This document shows, piece by piece, positions 1 through 7,356 of a stretch of 58,341 nt of DNA. Location: the NCBI GenBank assembly GCA_005502775.1, contig SCNI01000022.1:1-58341 (forward strand), read 5' to 3'. Source of the DNA: Microbacteriaceae bacterium 3FA27C10 (lineage in GTDB: Bacteria > Actinomycetota > Actinomycetes > Actinomycetales > Microbacteriaceae). The notes beneath the pieces were generated by a model. That model worked only from the letters and a program-made list of their open reading frames with translations. It had not been told where the DNA came from and made no database searches. The position numbers were made by a program, and so were the translations under genes. Each line of letters opens with the position of its first letter. Within the stretch, counting starts at the first letter, position 1.

Positions 1-113
1 GCTTCGACCGCGCGGTCGAAGCTTGGCCGTGACGCTCGGGCGCCGGATATGCCGTGGTCGACGTAGAGGTCGTCACGCCGGACGCCTGCGGCCAGGAGGT
101 CGATTTCTTGTCG
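1..113. repeat. Terminal direct repeat (circular-assembly overlap), left copy
   Basis: Bases 1-113 are identical to 58229-58341. Both copies lie inside the same resolvase reading frame, which stays open across the join. This is the usual sign of a circular molecule whose contig ends overlap. The real circle would then be 58228 bp. A true 113-bp terminal repeat on a linear molecule is possible but less likely. Confidence 0.9.
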
Positions 114-167
114 GTCGGTGGACTGCTGGCGAGTCGAGACTCGCGCATACCCGATCAGCTTTGCCAC
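1..167 (-). CDS. Serine resolvase, N-terminal part (gene continues across the join)
   Basis: This is the first part of a 202-residue site-specific serine recombinase whose remainder lies at 57787-58341. Reading leftward from the GTG at 167-165, the product begins VAKLIGYARVSTRQQS, the classic resolvase start. The nucleophile is the serine of the ARVST motif. A good ribosome site (GAGGAG) sits four bases before the GTG, which fixes the start. Such enzymes resolve plasmid multimers or transposon cointegrates by cutting at a nearby res site, and a candidate res lies directly upstream at 181-262. The gene looks cut only because the circle was opened here. Confidence 0.85.
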   Translation of the reverse strand, partial: MAKLIGYARVSTRQQSTDRQEIDLLAAGVRRDDLYVDHGISGARASRPSFDRAVE

Positions 168-180
168 TCTGCTCCTCGGT

Positions 181-262
181 GTCTCGTAACTGACGATTGA
201 TACCGTCATTTAAGCATGAGGTTATGCGACGTACTTATGAGACTCACCGTCGCTCGAGATTC
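181..262. promoter_or_regulatory. Candidate res site of the plasmid resolvase
   Basis: The stretch directly upstream of the resolvase start contains a dyad at 191-208 (TGACG, 8-base spacer, CGTCA) and further AT-rich half-site-like sequence (about 221-262). Resolvase res sites normally sit immediately beside the gene and consist of two or three such dyads. The Tn402-family transposon end at 272 lies just beyond it, which fits the known preference of that family for res regions. Subsites are not resolved with certainty. Confidence 0.5.
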
Positions 263-271
263 TGCCGATCT

Positions 272-296
272 TGTCAGTTCTCGCGCTCGCCTGCAC
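272..296 (+). repeat. Left terminal inverted repeat of the transposon
   Basis: Starts TGTCAGTTCTCGCGC and ends CTGCAC. It matches the reverse complement of 9113-9137 at 21 of 25 positions and resembles the Tn5053 end (TGTCA start, CTGCAC tail). It lies about 64 bp from the res dyad at 191-208. Confidence 0.8.
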
Positions 297-451
297 TAAT
301 GCTCAAGGTCGATTGCACGGCTGTAGGCACCGGGTCACGACTGAGCGTTCTCCTTCTCTCCGGGCTGCGTGACTTGCCTGGGTCGGGGCCGAGCGTCGCT
401 TGCCGGCTCGTCTCTCATGCACCCAGTTGGCGGTTGGAGGATGGGGCTGGC

Positions 452-874
452 TCAGGGGCGAAAGCGGATTGGCTGCAGCTCTCGATCAAAGCGAAACAGT
501 TCGGGTCGGCCAAGTGTTGTGTCCGCGGGGTTCGGGTCGATGAGGTTTCGTAACGCGTCGGTGACCGAAGCGCGCACCAGCAGCACCACCGACTGGCCCT
601 GTATCAGCGCCGGCGCGATGTGATCGTCGTAGAACTCCTGGACGGTGGCAGGGTTATCCAGTCGAGCGTCGGCGATGATCTTGCGGGGAAGTCTGCCCAG
701 CTCCTCAAGGGTCCGGTTCGCCAGCGTGCTGTCCCTGGGATCGTCACCGTGGGCGACGATGTCGAGTTGTATCCGGCTCTCCGAGATGTCAGCGGCCAGC
801 GCCGCTGCCGCAGCAGCGATGTCGGAGCTGGCCAGGTCGGACGGAAGCAGCAGGAGGTATCCGAACGCGCTCAC
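452..874 (-). CDS. Hypothetical protein (transposon cargo)
   Basis: A 140-residue ORF with a GTG start at 874. The product (MSAFGYLLLLPSDLASSD...) has no membrane segment or motif I recognise. It is rich in Ala, Leu, Asp and Arg, with mixed helix/strand character, and third positions are GC-rich as in a real gene. It lies inside the transposon, divergent from the magnesium transport genes, and ends 155 bp from the left end. No strong ribosome site is seen, and the frame stays open upstream of the GTG, so the start is uncertain. Confidence 0.5.
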   Translation of the reverse strand: MSAFGYLLLLPSDLASSDIAAAAAALAADISESRIQLDIVAHGDDPRDSTLANRTLEELGRLPRKIIADARLDNPATVQEFYDDHIAPALIQGQSVVLLVRASVTDALRNLIDPNPADTTLGRPELFRFDRELQPIRFRP

Positions 875-967
875 GATTCGTGTCGCCGGAGGAACACGTC
901 CGCGTAAGACGCGGCGTGTATGCCCAGGAATTCACAAGCCGGTAAACCTGCATTCATACGCAGATTA

Positions 968-996
968 TTGCACAGGACTATTGAGCAGCGTATAGT
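968..996 (+). promoter_or_regulatory. Promoter of the M-box / transporter operon
   Basis: TTGCAC at 968-973 and TATAGT at 991-996 are separated by exactly 17 bases, a good sigma-70-type promoter. The predicted start of transcription (about 1003) lies just before the riboswitch begins at 1016. Confidence 0.65.
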
Positions 997-1015
997 GACG
1001 AACGCAAGGTGCTGA

Positions 1016-1166
1016 TCGTTAGCTGAGGCTCCTTCGCGGATACAAGCCAGCGACCCCGAACGTCGAGAGACGCCCCGGGTCAGGACAGGCCCTCCCGGCG
1101 TAAGGGATGGTCCCGATTGGCTCCCGTTTCACGGGTTCACGCCGCGGAGTGCCAAAGGTCTTACGA
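1016..1166 (+). promoter_or_regulatory. M-box (ykoK-type) Mg2+ riboswitch
   Basis: The leader carries the conserved M-box blocks in order: TCGTTAGCTGAGGCTCC near the 5' end, ATACAAGCC with GCGACCC, the CGTCGAGAGACGCC hairpin, GGGTCAGGACAGGC, and AGTGCCAAAGGTCTTACGA at the 3' end. The 5' TCGTTAG pairs with the 3' CTTACGA to form the closing helix. M-boxes bind Mg2+ and shut off expression of Mg2+ transporters when magnesium is plentiful. It lies about 220 bases before the transporter start, leaving room for an expression platform. Identification rests on close agreement with the family's conserved sequence blocks. Confidence 0.9.
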
Positions 1167-1386
1167 GGAGAGGTACCCACCGCCGATCGGCCGTGGCTTC
1201 TCCGTGTGCGTCGCGAACCGAGAGGAGCAGACCCGTGAGCGAAAGCCATAGTCCGCGCTTCCGGCTGTCGACGATGACGGCTTAGAGCGCCTCAATTCTC
1301 GCGCCCGCGGCGGCGTAGACCGCTGTTCGGCGTGCCGCCGCGTTCTCACCCTCTTTTTCCATCCCCTCGCGGGAGGAGGCATCACT

Positions 1387-3027
1387 ATGACCGACGTGAA
1401 CCACGCCGACACGGGCGCGACCTCGGCTGTGCTCGACAGCGCGCACATCGGCGACATCGAAGGCGCGATGGGCACTATCCGTCTCGGCGACGACGCGCCC
1501 CGCCAGAAGCTCTCGGCGAAACTCCGCACACTGCTGGCCATCGTCGGTCCCGGTCTCATCGTCATGGCGGGCGACAACGATGCCGGTGCCTTCGGCACCT
1601 ACACCCAAGTCGGCCAGAACTACGGCACCACCCTCCTGTGGACACTGCTTCTTCTGGTGCCCGTGCTCTACGTCAACCAGGAGATGGTGCTGCGTCTCGG
1701 CGCGGTCACCGGTGTCGGGCACGCCCGGCTCATCCTGGAGCGGTTCGGCAAGTTCTGGGGCGCGTTCAGCGTCATCGACCTGTTCCTGCTGAACGCATTG
1801 ACGATCGTGACGGAATTCATCGGGATCAGCCTGGGACTGAGCTACCTGGGCATCCCGCAGATCCCCGGCGTGATCGTCTCTGCCCTGGTTGTGCTCGCGG
1901 CCGCGAGCACCGGATCGTTCAAACGGTTCGAGCGCACCTGCATGGTGCTCATCGCTGGTTCGGTGGTGCTCATCCCGATCTTCCTCATGGTGCACCCACC
2001 GCTTGGGCAGATCGCCCGCGACTTCGTGATCCCCGGAATGCCCGCCGGTGCCCAACTGTCGACGGTGATGCTGCTGATCATCGGCATCGTCGGCACCACA
2101 GTGGCGCCTTGGCAGCTGTTCTTCCAGCAGTCGTATGTGATCGACAAGCGCATCACCCCGCGCTTCATGAACTACGAGAAGGCCGACGTGTGGATCGGCA
2201 TCGTGGTCGTGATCGTCGGCGCGGGCCTCATCATCTCCGTCACCGCCGCGACGTTTGCCGGTCGCCCGGAGTTCGGCAACTTCACCGATGCGCTGGGCGT
2301 TGCGAAAGGCCTCGGCACGTACGTCGGGCAGATCGCCGGTGTGCTCTTCGCGATCGCACTGATCGACGCCTCGATCATCGGCGCTGCGGCGGTGGGGCTT
2401 TCCACGTCGTATGCGCTCGGCGATGTCCTCGGGCTCAAACATTCCCTGCACCGCAAGCCGAGCGAGGCGAAGGGGTTCTACGCGGTGTTCGCGGGACTGC
2501 TGCTGGTGTCGGCGGTGGTCGTCCTCATCCCTGGCAGCCCCCTCGGACTCCTGACCGTCGGCGTGCAAACGCTCGCGGGCGTTCTCCTGCCGTCGGCGAC
2601 CGTGTTCCTGCTGCTGCTCTGCAATGACAAGCAGGTTCTCGGACCCTGGGTCAACGGCCGGTGGCTCAACCTGTTTACCTCGGTCGTCATCGCCATTCTG
2701 GTCATGTTGTCGATCGTGCTGACCGCAAGCGTGCTCTTTCCCGACATCACTTCATCGACCATCCTCTGGATCCTCGGCGGCGGCAGTGCGATCACCATCG
2801 TCGCCGGCATCGTCCTCGCCGTCTCGCGGCGAGGACGGTCCGCGGTGGTGCAGGAACCCGTCGACCGCAGCCAGCGTATGAGCTGGCGGATGCCTCCGCT
2901 CACTCTGCTCGCCCGTCCCGAGGTCTCGGCCGGTCGCCGCATCGGACTGACCGTGCTGCGCACTTACCTGCTCGTCGCGATGATCCTGGTCGTGGTCCGG
3001 GTCGTCCAACTCGCCCTAGGCCACTAG
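1387..3027 (+). CDS. NRAMP-related divalent metal (probably Mg2+) transporter
   Basis: A 546-residue multi-pass membrane protein of the SLC11/NRAMP fold, with GPGLIVMAG in the first helix. The diagnostic manganese/iron motifs are altered. DPGN of helix 1 reads DAGA (residues 65-68, preceded by GDN), and MPH of helix 6 reads APW (240-242). Loss of the helix-6 methionine is a hallmark of NRAMP-related magnesium transporters. The M-box riboswitch upstream independently supports Mg2+ import. The ATG has a strong GGGAGGAGG site. The gene is followed by an MgtE-like soluble protein. A generic label of MntH would probably give the wrong substrate. Confidence 0.85.
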   Translation: MTDVNHADTGATSAVLDSAHIGDIEGAMGTIRLGDDAPRQKLSAKLRTLLAIVGPGLIVMAGDNDAGAFGTYTQVGQNYGTTLLWTLLLLVPVLYVNQEMVLRLGAVTGVGHARLILERFGKFWGAFSVIDLFLLNALTIVTEFIGISLGLSYLGIPQIPGVIVSALVVLAAASTGSFKRFERTCMVLIAGSVVLIPIFLMVHPPLGQIARDFVIPGMPAGAQLSTVMLLIIGIVGTTVAPWQLFFQQSYVIDKRITPRFMNYEKADVWIGIVVVIVGAGLIISVTAATFAGRPEFGNFTDALGVAKGLGTYVGQIAGVLFAIALIDASIIGAAAVGLSTSYALGDVLGLKHSLHRKPSEAKGFYAVFAGLLLVSAVVVLIPGSPLGLLTVGVQTLAGVLLPSATVFLLLLCNDKQVLGPWVNGRWLNLFTSVVIAILVMLSIVLTASVLFPDITSSTILWILGGGSAITIVAGIVLAVSRRGRSAVVQEPVDRSQRMSWRMPPLTLLARPEVSAGRRIGLTVLRTYLLVAMILVVVRVVQLALGH

Positions 3028-3070
3028 AGTCGCCACCCCTACACTCGAACCTGTACAAGGGAGTTCTGTC

Positions 3071-4327
3071 ATGAACACCGTCACACTGGCCGAACTGCTC
3101 AAACACGCCGTGATCGACGCGAAACACGAACCGCTCGGCAAACTGTCCGACCTGATCGTCCGTCTGCATGCCGACAACTATCCGGCACTGGCCGGGCTCG
3201 TCGTGCGAGTCGGATCCGCATCCATCTTCGTCCCCGTCTCCGCAGTGACCGAGATCACCCGCGACCGCATCACCCTCTCCACGGCGCGACTGGACCTGCG
3301 GCCGTTTGAACGCCGCAACGGCGAGGTCCTGCTGAACGCGGACGTGCTGGGGCACCGGCTGATCGATATCGACCGCGCCGCCCTGGTTCGCGCACATGAC
3401 ATCACCCTCACCCAGACCACCGAAGGGTGGGTGGTCACCGGCCTCGATGTCCACAAGCACCGCTGGCTCGGCCCGAAACCGCGCGGCCAGCACCCGGTCC
3501 GCGACTGGCGTTCCTTCGAAGCGTTGATCGGTCACCAACCATCCGCCGTGGTGCGTTCCCCGTTCGGGCAGCTGCGGCGATTGAAGCCCGCGCAGATCGC
3601 CGACCTGATCGAATCGGCCTCGAGCAGGGAGCAGGACGACCTGCTCACCCAGGTGCACAGCGATCCCGAACTCGAAGCCGACGTGTTCGAAGAACTCGAC
3701 GACGACAGCCAATCCCAACTGCTCAAAAGCCGCAGCCTCGACGACGTCGCCTCCGTTCTCAGCCGGATGCGCGCCGACGACGCCGCCGACGCCATCCTCG
3801 ACCTCCCGCAGCAGCGGCGCCAGGGGGTCCTCGACCTGCTGCCCGAGCCGCAGCGGTCATCGGTCCTGCGACTGCTCGGCTATCACGGAGCCACAGCCGG
3901 CGGCCTCATGGGCCTGGACTTCCTCGCCATGCCCGGCACCGAGCTGGTACGCAACGCGATCGAACGGATCCGTTCCGCGCGCGACCAGCAGGCGGAGGCT
4001 CTCCTCACCATCTACTGCACCGACACGGACGGCGCTCTCTCGGGAGCCGTAAACCTCATCCACGTCCTCCAAGCCGACCCGGAGGCTACGCTCGCAGAGA
4101 TCGCAGACCGCGACCCCGTGCATGCATCACCAGAAGACGACGTCGTCGATGTCACCACCCGCATGGCCGACTTCAATCTCATGGTGCTCCCCGTCATCGA
4201 CCACCAAGGGCACCTCCTCGGTGTGGTCACCGTCGATGACGCGCTGGAGGCTGCGATCCCCGACGACTGGCGACGACGCGAACCCCAGACACACTCCACG
4301 GAGACCGCCCCAATCACGACCGTATGA
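3071..4327 (+). CDS. Soluble PRC-barrel/MgtE-N/CBS domain protein
   Basis: A 418-residue protein with no membrane helices. It starts with a PRC-barrel-like domain (about 1-90), has an MgtE N-terminal superhelical domain in the middle (about 170-290, with AQIADLIESASSREQDDLL and MRADDAADAILDLP repeats), and ends with a CBS pair (about 290-400). In true MgtE channels these cytosolic domains sense Mg2+ and gate a membrane pore, but the pore is missing here. It lies 44 bp after the NRAMP-related gene in the same M-box-controlled unit. It may be a magnesium-sensing regulator of that transporter, which is inference. The ATG follows a GGGAG-type site. Confidence 0.85.
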   Translation: MNTVTLAELLKHAVIDAKHEPLGKLSDLIVRLHADNYPALAGLVVRVGSASIFVPVSAVTEITRDRITLSTARLDLRPFERRNGEVLLNADVLGHRLIDIDRAALVRAHDITLTQTTEGWVVTGLDVHKHRWLGPKPRGQHPVRDWRSFEALIGHQPSAVVRSPFGQLRRLKPAQIADLIESASSREQDDLLTQVHSDPELEADVFEELDDDSQSQLLKSRSLDDVASVLSRMRADDAADAILDLPQQRRQGVLDLLPEPQRSSVLRLLGYHGATAGGLMGLDFLAMPGTELVRNAIERIRSARDQQAEALLTIYCTDTDGALSGAVNLIHVLQADPEATLAEIADRDPVHASPEDDVVDVTTRMADFNLMVLPVIDHQGHLLGVVTVDDALEAAIPDDWRRREPQTHSTETAPITTV

Positions 4328-4504
4328 GCGAGAGACTTGATCAAGCATTCGGCTCCGCCTAACAAATGAGCGGGGCGAGCGTGCTGGTTCGCGTCAGTTT
4401 CAGCGACCAATTCCTCCGCGTGAATTTCTTGCTCCAGCGTCCCCGACGTTCCCGGCGTGGTCGGGTCCGACATGGGCACCTGATGGACTGGCTCTTGCGG
4501 GCTC

Positions 4505-5137
4505 CTAATTCCGCGGCCCCGAGTTCTTCCGGCCGATGACACGCAGGCCATCCGCTCGCACTTCCCCGCTTGGTGACACGTGGCGGTACAGCGTCTGTCG
4601 CGAGATTCCCAGCTCCTTGCACAGCTCACCGATGTTCGTCTCCGGCTGCCCCATCGCGGCCATCGCGGTGCGCACCTTCGCCGGTGTCATCGTGAATGGT
4701 CGGCCTCCGGTACGCCCGCGCGCTCGGGCGGACACGAGACCGGCGACGGTTCGCTCAGAGATCAACTCACGCTCGAACTCCGCGAGAGCGGCAAAGATCC
4801 CGAATACGAGCTTCCCGGCGGCGGTCGTAGTATCGATCGCGGCGCCTTGCCCGGTCAGGACCTTCAGCCCGACACCGCGCGCGGTGAGGTCGTGTACCGT
4901 GTTCACCAGGTGGTGCAGGTTGCGGCCGAGTCGGTCGAGTTTCCAAACGATCAATGTATCGCCGTCGCGTAACGCTTTGAGGCAGGCGGCGAGACCGGGC
5001 CGATCGTCCTTCTTCCCCGACGCCCGATCTTCGTATAGCTGCGCCTCATCGATACCGGCCTGAAGCAGCGCATCACGCTGCGGATCCGTCGTCTGTGATC
5101 CATCGGACTTCGACACGCGCATATAGCCGACGAACAT
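4505..5137 (-). CDS. tniR: Transposon resolvase TniR (serine recombinase)
   Basis: A 210-residue serine recombinase with MFVGYMRVSKSDGSQ at the N-terminus, WKLDRLGRNLHHL in the catalytic core, FGIFAALAEFERELI in the E helix and a C-terminal HTH (IGELCKELGISRQTLYRH). The ATG at 5137 has a GGGAG ribosome site. It is the last gene of the tniABQR set and resolves transposition cointegrates at the res region between it and tniQ. It is clearly distinct in sequence from the plasmid resolvase at 57787-167. Confidence 0.9.
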   Translation of the reverse strand: MFVGYMRVSKSDGSQTTDPQRDALLQAGIDEAQLYEDRASGKKDDRPGLAACLKALRDGDTLIVWKLDRLGRNLHHLVNTVHDLTARGVGLKVLTGQGAAIDTTTAAGKLVFGIFAALAEFERELISERTVAGLVSARARGRTGGRPFTMTPAKVRTAMAAMGQPETNIGELCKELGISRQTLYRHVSPSGEVRADGLRVIGRKNSGPRN

Positions 5138-5147
5138 CGCGAACTCC

Positions 5148-5246
5148 CTGTCATTTATACGGCCGACTACGTGACAGGCCCGCGAGCTTACGACTCGCCG
5201 CCACCTAATGTCACGTAACTGTTCACTTATTCTATGACTCGTGAAC
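5148..5246. promoter_or_regulatory. Candidate res region of the transposon
   Basis: The gap between tniR and tniQ holds at least two dyads. CTGTCA and TGACAG span 5148-5177, a 30-bp unit of typical res-subsite length. GTTCAC and GTGAAC span 5221-5246. The position between tniQ and tniR matches Tn5053. Confidence 0.6.
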
Positions 5247-5250
5247 GGCT

Positions 5251-6453
5251 CTAAGGGATGTTCTGTGACGAGGCATATTCGGTGATGCCGATGTCGGCGA
5301 GTATCCGGCGGGCGTTGTTTGGTCCTCCGGGTCCGGATGACACGAAACGGTAGAGCAGCTCGGCTTGGGCTGGGTCGGCGAGAGCGAGCGAAACCACTTC
5401 GTTGAAGCTGTCGACGACCGCCTTCCAGTAGTCGATCGGCTCAGCCTGCGTTCTCGTGCTATCCGCGATTGGTCGTGGTGTTCGGCCGTCGTCCGCTGGG
5501 CGGTGCGGCGCTGGGAGAAAGAGTGCACCATCGGTGCCAGGCGCTCGGATGGTCCCGTCTTCGATCATGGCGATTGCGGCGGCCGCCGCTTCGAGGAGAC
5601 GTTGCTGCATCGACCAGTCGAGGAGCTCGAACGATCTCCAGACGCTCAGTCCGCCCCGGATGGGTTGCTCGATGCTGGCCCACACTTCTCGCAGGGTGTG
5701 CGCGTGGGTTCGCGCGTGGGTTGCGGAGGTACTGAGTTCGTCGATGATCGTGCGCAGCATCCGGAACCAGATGCCGGCGTGCACGTCGCGCCGAGGCAGT
5801 CGGACGATGCCGACGCGCAACGCGTCAGCTGAGCGCTGGTCCATCGCACGAACGGCGGGCGGTGCCGGTCGTGGCTCGGCGTGGCCGTCGACCCAGATGA
5901 TGTTGGTGTCGAGGGAGCCGTAGGCGGATTCGAGGTAGCAGCCGTGCCGGGGGCAGCTGAGCGTCAAAGGCAGCTGCGACACGAGGGTGAGGCCGGGAAC
6001 GCGTTCTGGGCCGGCGATGCATGTAGGGCAGGCGCGTCGTAGCGGCTCACGGGGAAGCCACGCGCGCCAGGGAGACGCCAACCGTGCTGGGCGCTCCCGC
6101 GCGGTGAGGAGAACATGGTGCTGGCGGACGTAGGTGTGGAACGCTTCCTCGTCGTCGGACGGTTCGAGGTCATCCAGGAGCCACGGCACGTTCCCGGCGA
6201 TGCTCATCCCCCACAGTTCGTGTCGGTCTCGGCCCGTGCGCTGCTCCAACGCGACGAGCAGCTCGCGAGGTGGGGTGATGTCGAGACCGCCGGTAGTGCG
6301 GTCAAAGACGTCGAAGGTGTAGGTGCCGAGATTGTCAGCGAGGAGCTCATCGAGGCGGAGCCGGTGAGCGGCGGCAATGCGGGTCAGCCACGATGACAGC
6401 GCCTCTCCCGCGGATGGTGGTGGGTGCAGTGGCCATCTGGCGGGTGAGGTCAC
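5251..6453 (-). CDS. tniQ: Transposition protein TniQ
   Basis: A 400-residue TniQ/TnsD-family protein. A zinc-binding cluster is visible (RRACPTC at about 140, then LSCPRHGCYLES), and the N-terminus carries the family's HPPPSAGEALSSWLTRIA block. TniQ helps target-site selection together with TniB. The GTG start overlaps the tniB stop by four bases (GTGA), so the two are translationally coupled. It ends just before the res region. Confidence 0.9.
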   Translation of the reverse strand: MTSPARWPLHPPPSAGEALSSWLTRIAAAHRLRLDELLADNLGTYTFDVFDRTTGGLDITPPRELLVALEQRTGRDRHELWGMSIAGNVPWLLDDLEPSDDEEAFHTYVRQHHVLLTARERPARLASPWRAWLPREPLRRACPTCIAGPERVPGLTLVSQLPLTLSCPRHGCYLESAYGSLDTNIIWVDGHAEPRPAPPAVRAMDQRSADALRVGIVRLPRRDVHAGIWFRMLRTIIDELSTSATHARTHAHTLREVWASIEQPIRGGLSVWRSFELLDWSMQQRLLEAAAAAIAMIEDGTIRAPGTDGALFLPAPHRPADDGRTPRPIADSTRTQAEPIDYWKAVVDSFNEVVSLALADPAQAELLYRFVSSGPGGPNNARRILADIGITEYASSQNIP

Positions 6454-7355
6454 GCGAGCTCGCGCTCAAAGAGACGGCGACGCTCTGTCGGGCCCGCATA
6501 ACTCGACAGCAGCAAAGTAGTCCGGTTGATGCACTCCTCGCCGGAATCTAGCGCCGCAACCGCCGTATCCATCAACAGCTGGTTCAACTCACCGATGGTC
6601 CCTTCACTGCGAGTGAGGAGGTAGCTGGCCATCTCGACACCAGTGATGTCCGAACGCCGCCGCAGCGGGAAGGATGCGGCGAAGCTGGCGAGCAACGAAC
6701 GGGTGCCGGTGTCGACTTCCCAGCGGGGCAGCGTGAACGGCTCGAACCGATTCTCGAGCTGATCGTCGGAACGGATCGCAAGATACGCATCCCGCGTGCC
6801 GACTCCGACCAGCGGAATCCGCAACTCGTTGCCCAGGAAACGCAGCAGGTTCAGGAACTCGCGCCTTACAGGGGTCGTCCCGGAGAGCACGTTGTGCAGC
6901 TCGTCGATCACGAGCAGCTGCACTCCGACTCGACGTAAAAGTTCGAGCGCGATCTGTTCCAGTTCGGCGAGGCGTTGCCGGGGCCTGAGTGGGGCCCCCA
7001 TCGAGGCGAGCAGCCCCACGTAGAAACGGATCACGGTCGGGTCGGAGGGCATCTGCATCACCAGTACCGGGATGTGCTCTCGATCAGGAAGCGACACCGC
7101 CGGGTGCGTGCGGCGGAACTTCTCGATGATCATCGACTTGCCGTTGTTCGTGGGACCGATCAGGAGCAAGTTCGGCATCCGCTGCTTCGATGGCCACTCG
7201 AACAACGCCTCCAACCGGGCGAGCGCATCAGTGGCGCGGCTGTACCCGATCCACCGATCCGCACGCACATGGGCGATCCGTTCCGCTGCAGGCAGCACAG
7301 CGATCCGTTGCGCGGCCGGGGTGAGATGGGTCAGGTCGACCAGGTCATCGTCCAC
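6450..7355 (-). CDS. tniB: Transposition ATPase TniB
   Basis: A 301-residue AAA-type NTP-binding protein. The Walker A motif is GPTNNGKS and Walker B is LLVIDELHN. It acts with TniA in target selection, like MuB or TnsC. The frame is open further upstream, but the start is placed at the GTG at 7355-7353 because the ribosome site GAGGAG lies in the tail of tniA and the proteins are then arranged head to tail, 1 bp apart. Upstream extension would overlap tniA for 300 bases and reads as Arg-rich nonsense. Confidence 0.9.
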   Translation of the reverse strand: MDDDLVDLTHLTPAAQRIAVLPAAERIAHVRADRWIGYSRATDALARLEALFEWPSKQRMPNLLLIGPTNNGKSMIIEKFRRTHPAVSLPDREHIPVLVMQMPSDPTVIRFYVGLLASMGAPLRPRQRLAELEQIALELLRRVGVQLLVIDELHNVLSGTTPVRREFLNLLRFLGNELRIPLVGVGTRDAYLAIRSDDQLENRFEPFTLPRWEVDTGTRSLLASFAASFPLRRRSDITGVEMASYLLTRSEGTIGELNQLLMDTAVAALDSGEECINRTTLLLSSYAGPTERRRLFERELA

Positions 7356-7356
7356 G

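Noticed and set aside
1282..2568. 428-codon ORF antisense to the NRAMP-related gene, and a 431-codon ORF in another frame
   Set aside because: Both are GC-rich shadow frames of a clear membrane transporter. Their products are low-complexity His/Arg/Asp-rich sequences.
2900..3718. 272-codon minus-strand ORF over the MgtE-like gene
   Set aside because: Shadow of a well-supported PRC/MgtE/CBS gene on the plus strand.
4392..4408. CGTCAGTTTCAGCGACC, resembling a Tn5053-type end
   Set aside because: About a dozen bases match family ends, but there is no inverse partner near tniA, and the pair 272/9113 fits far better. It could be a relic of an older inner end.
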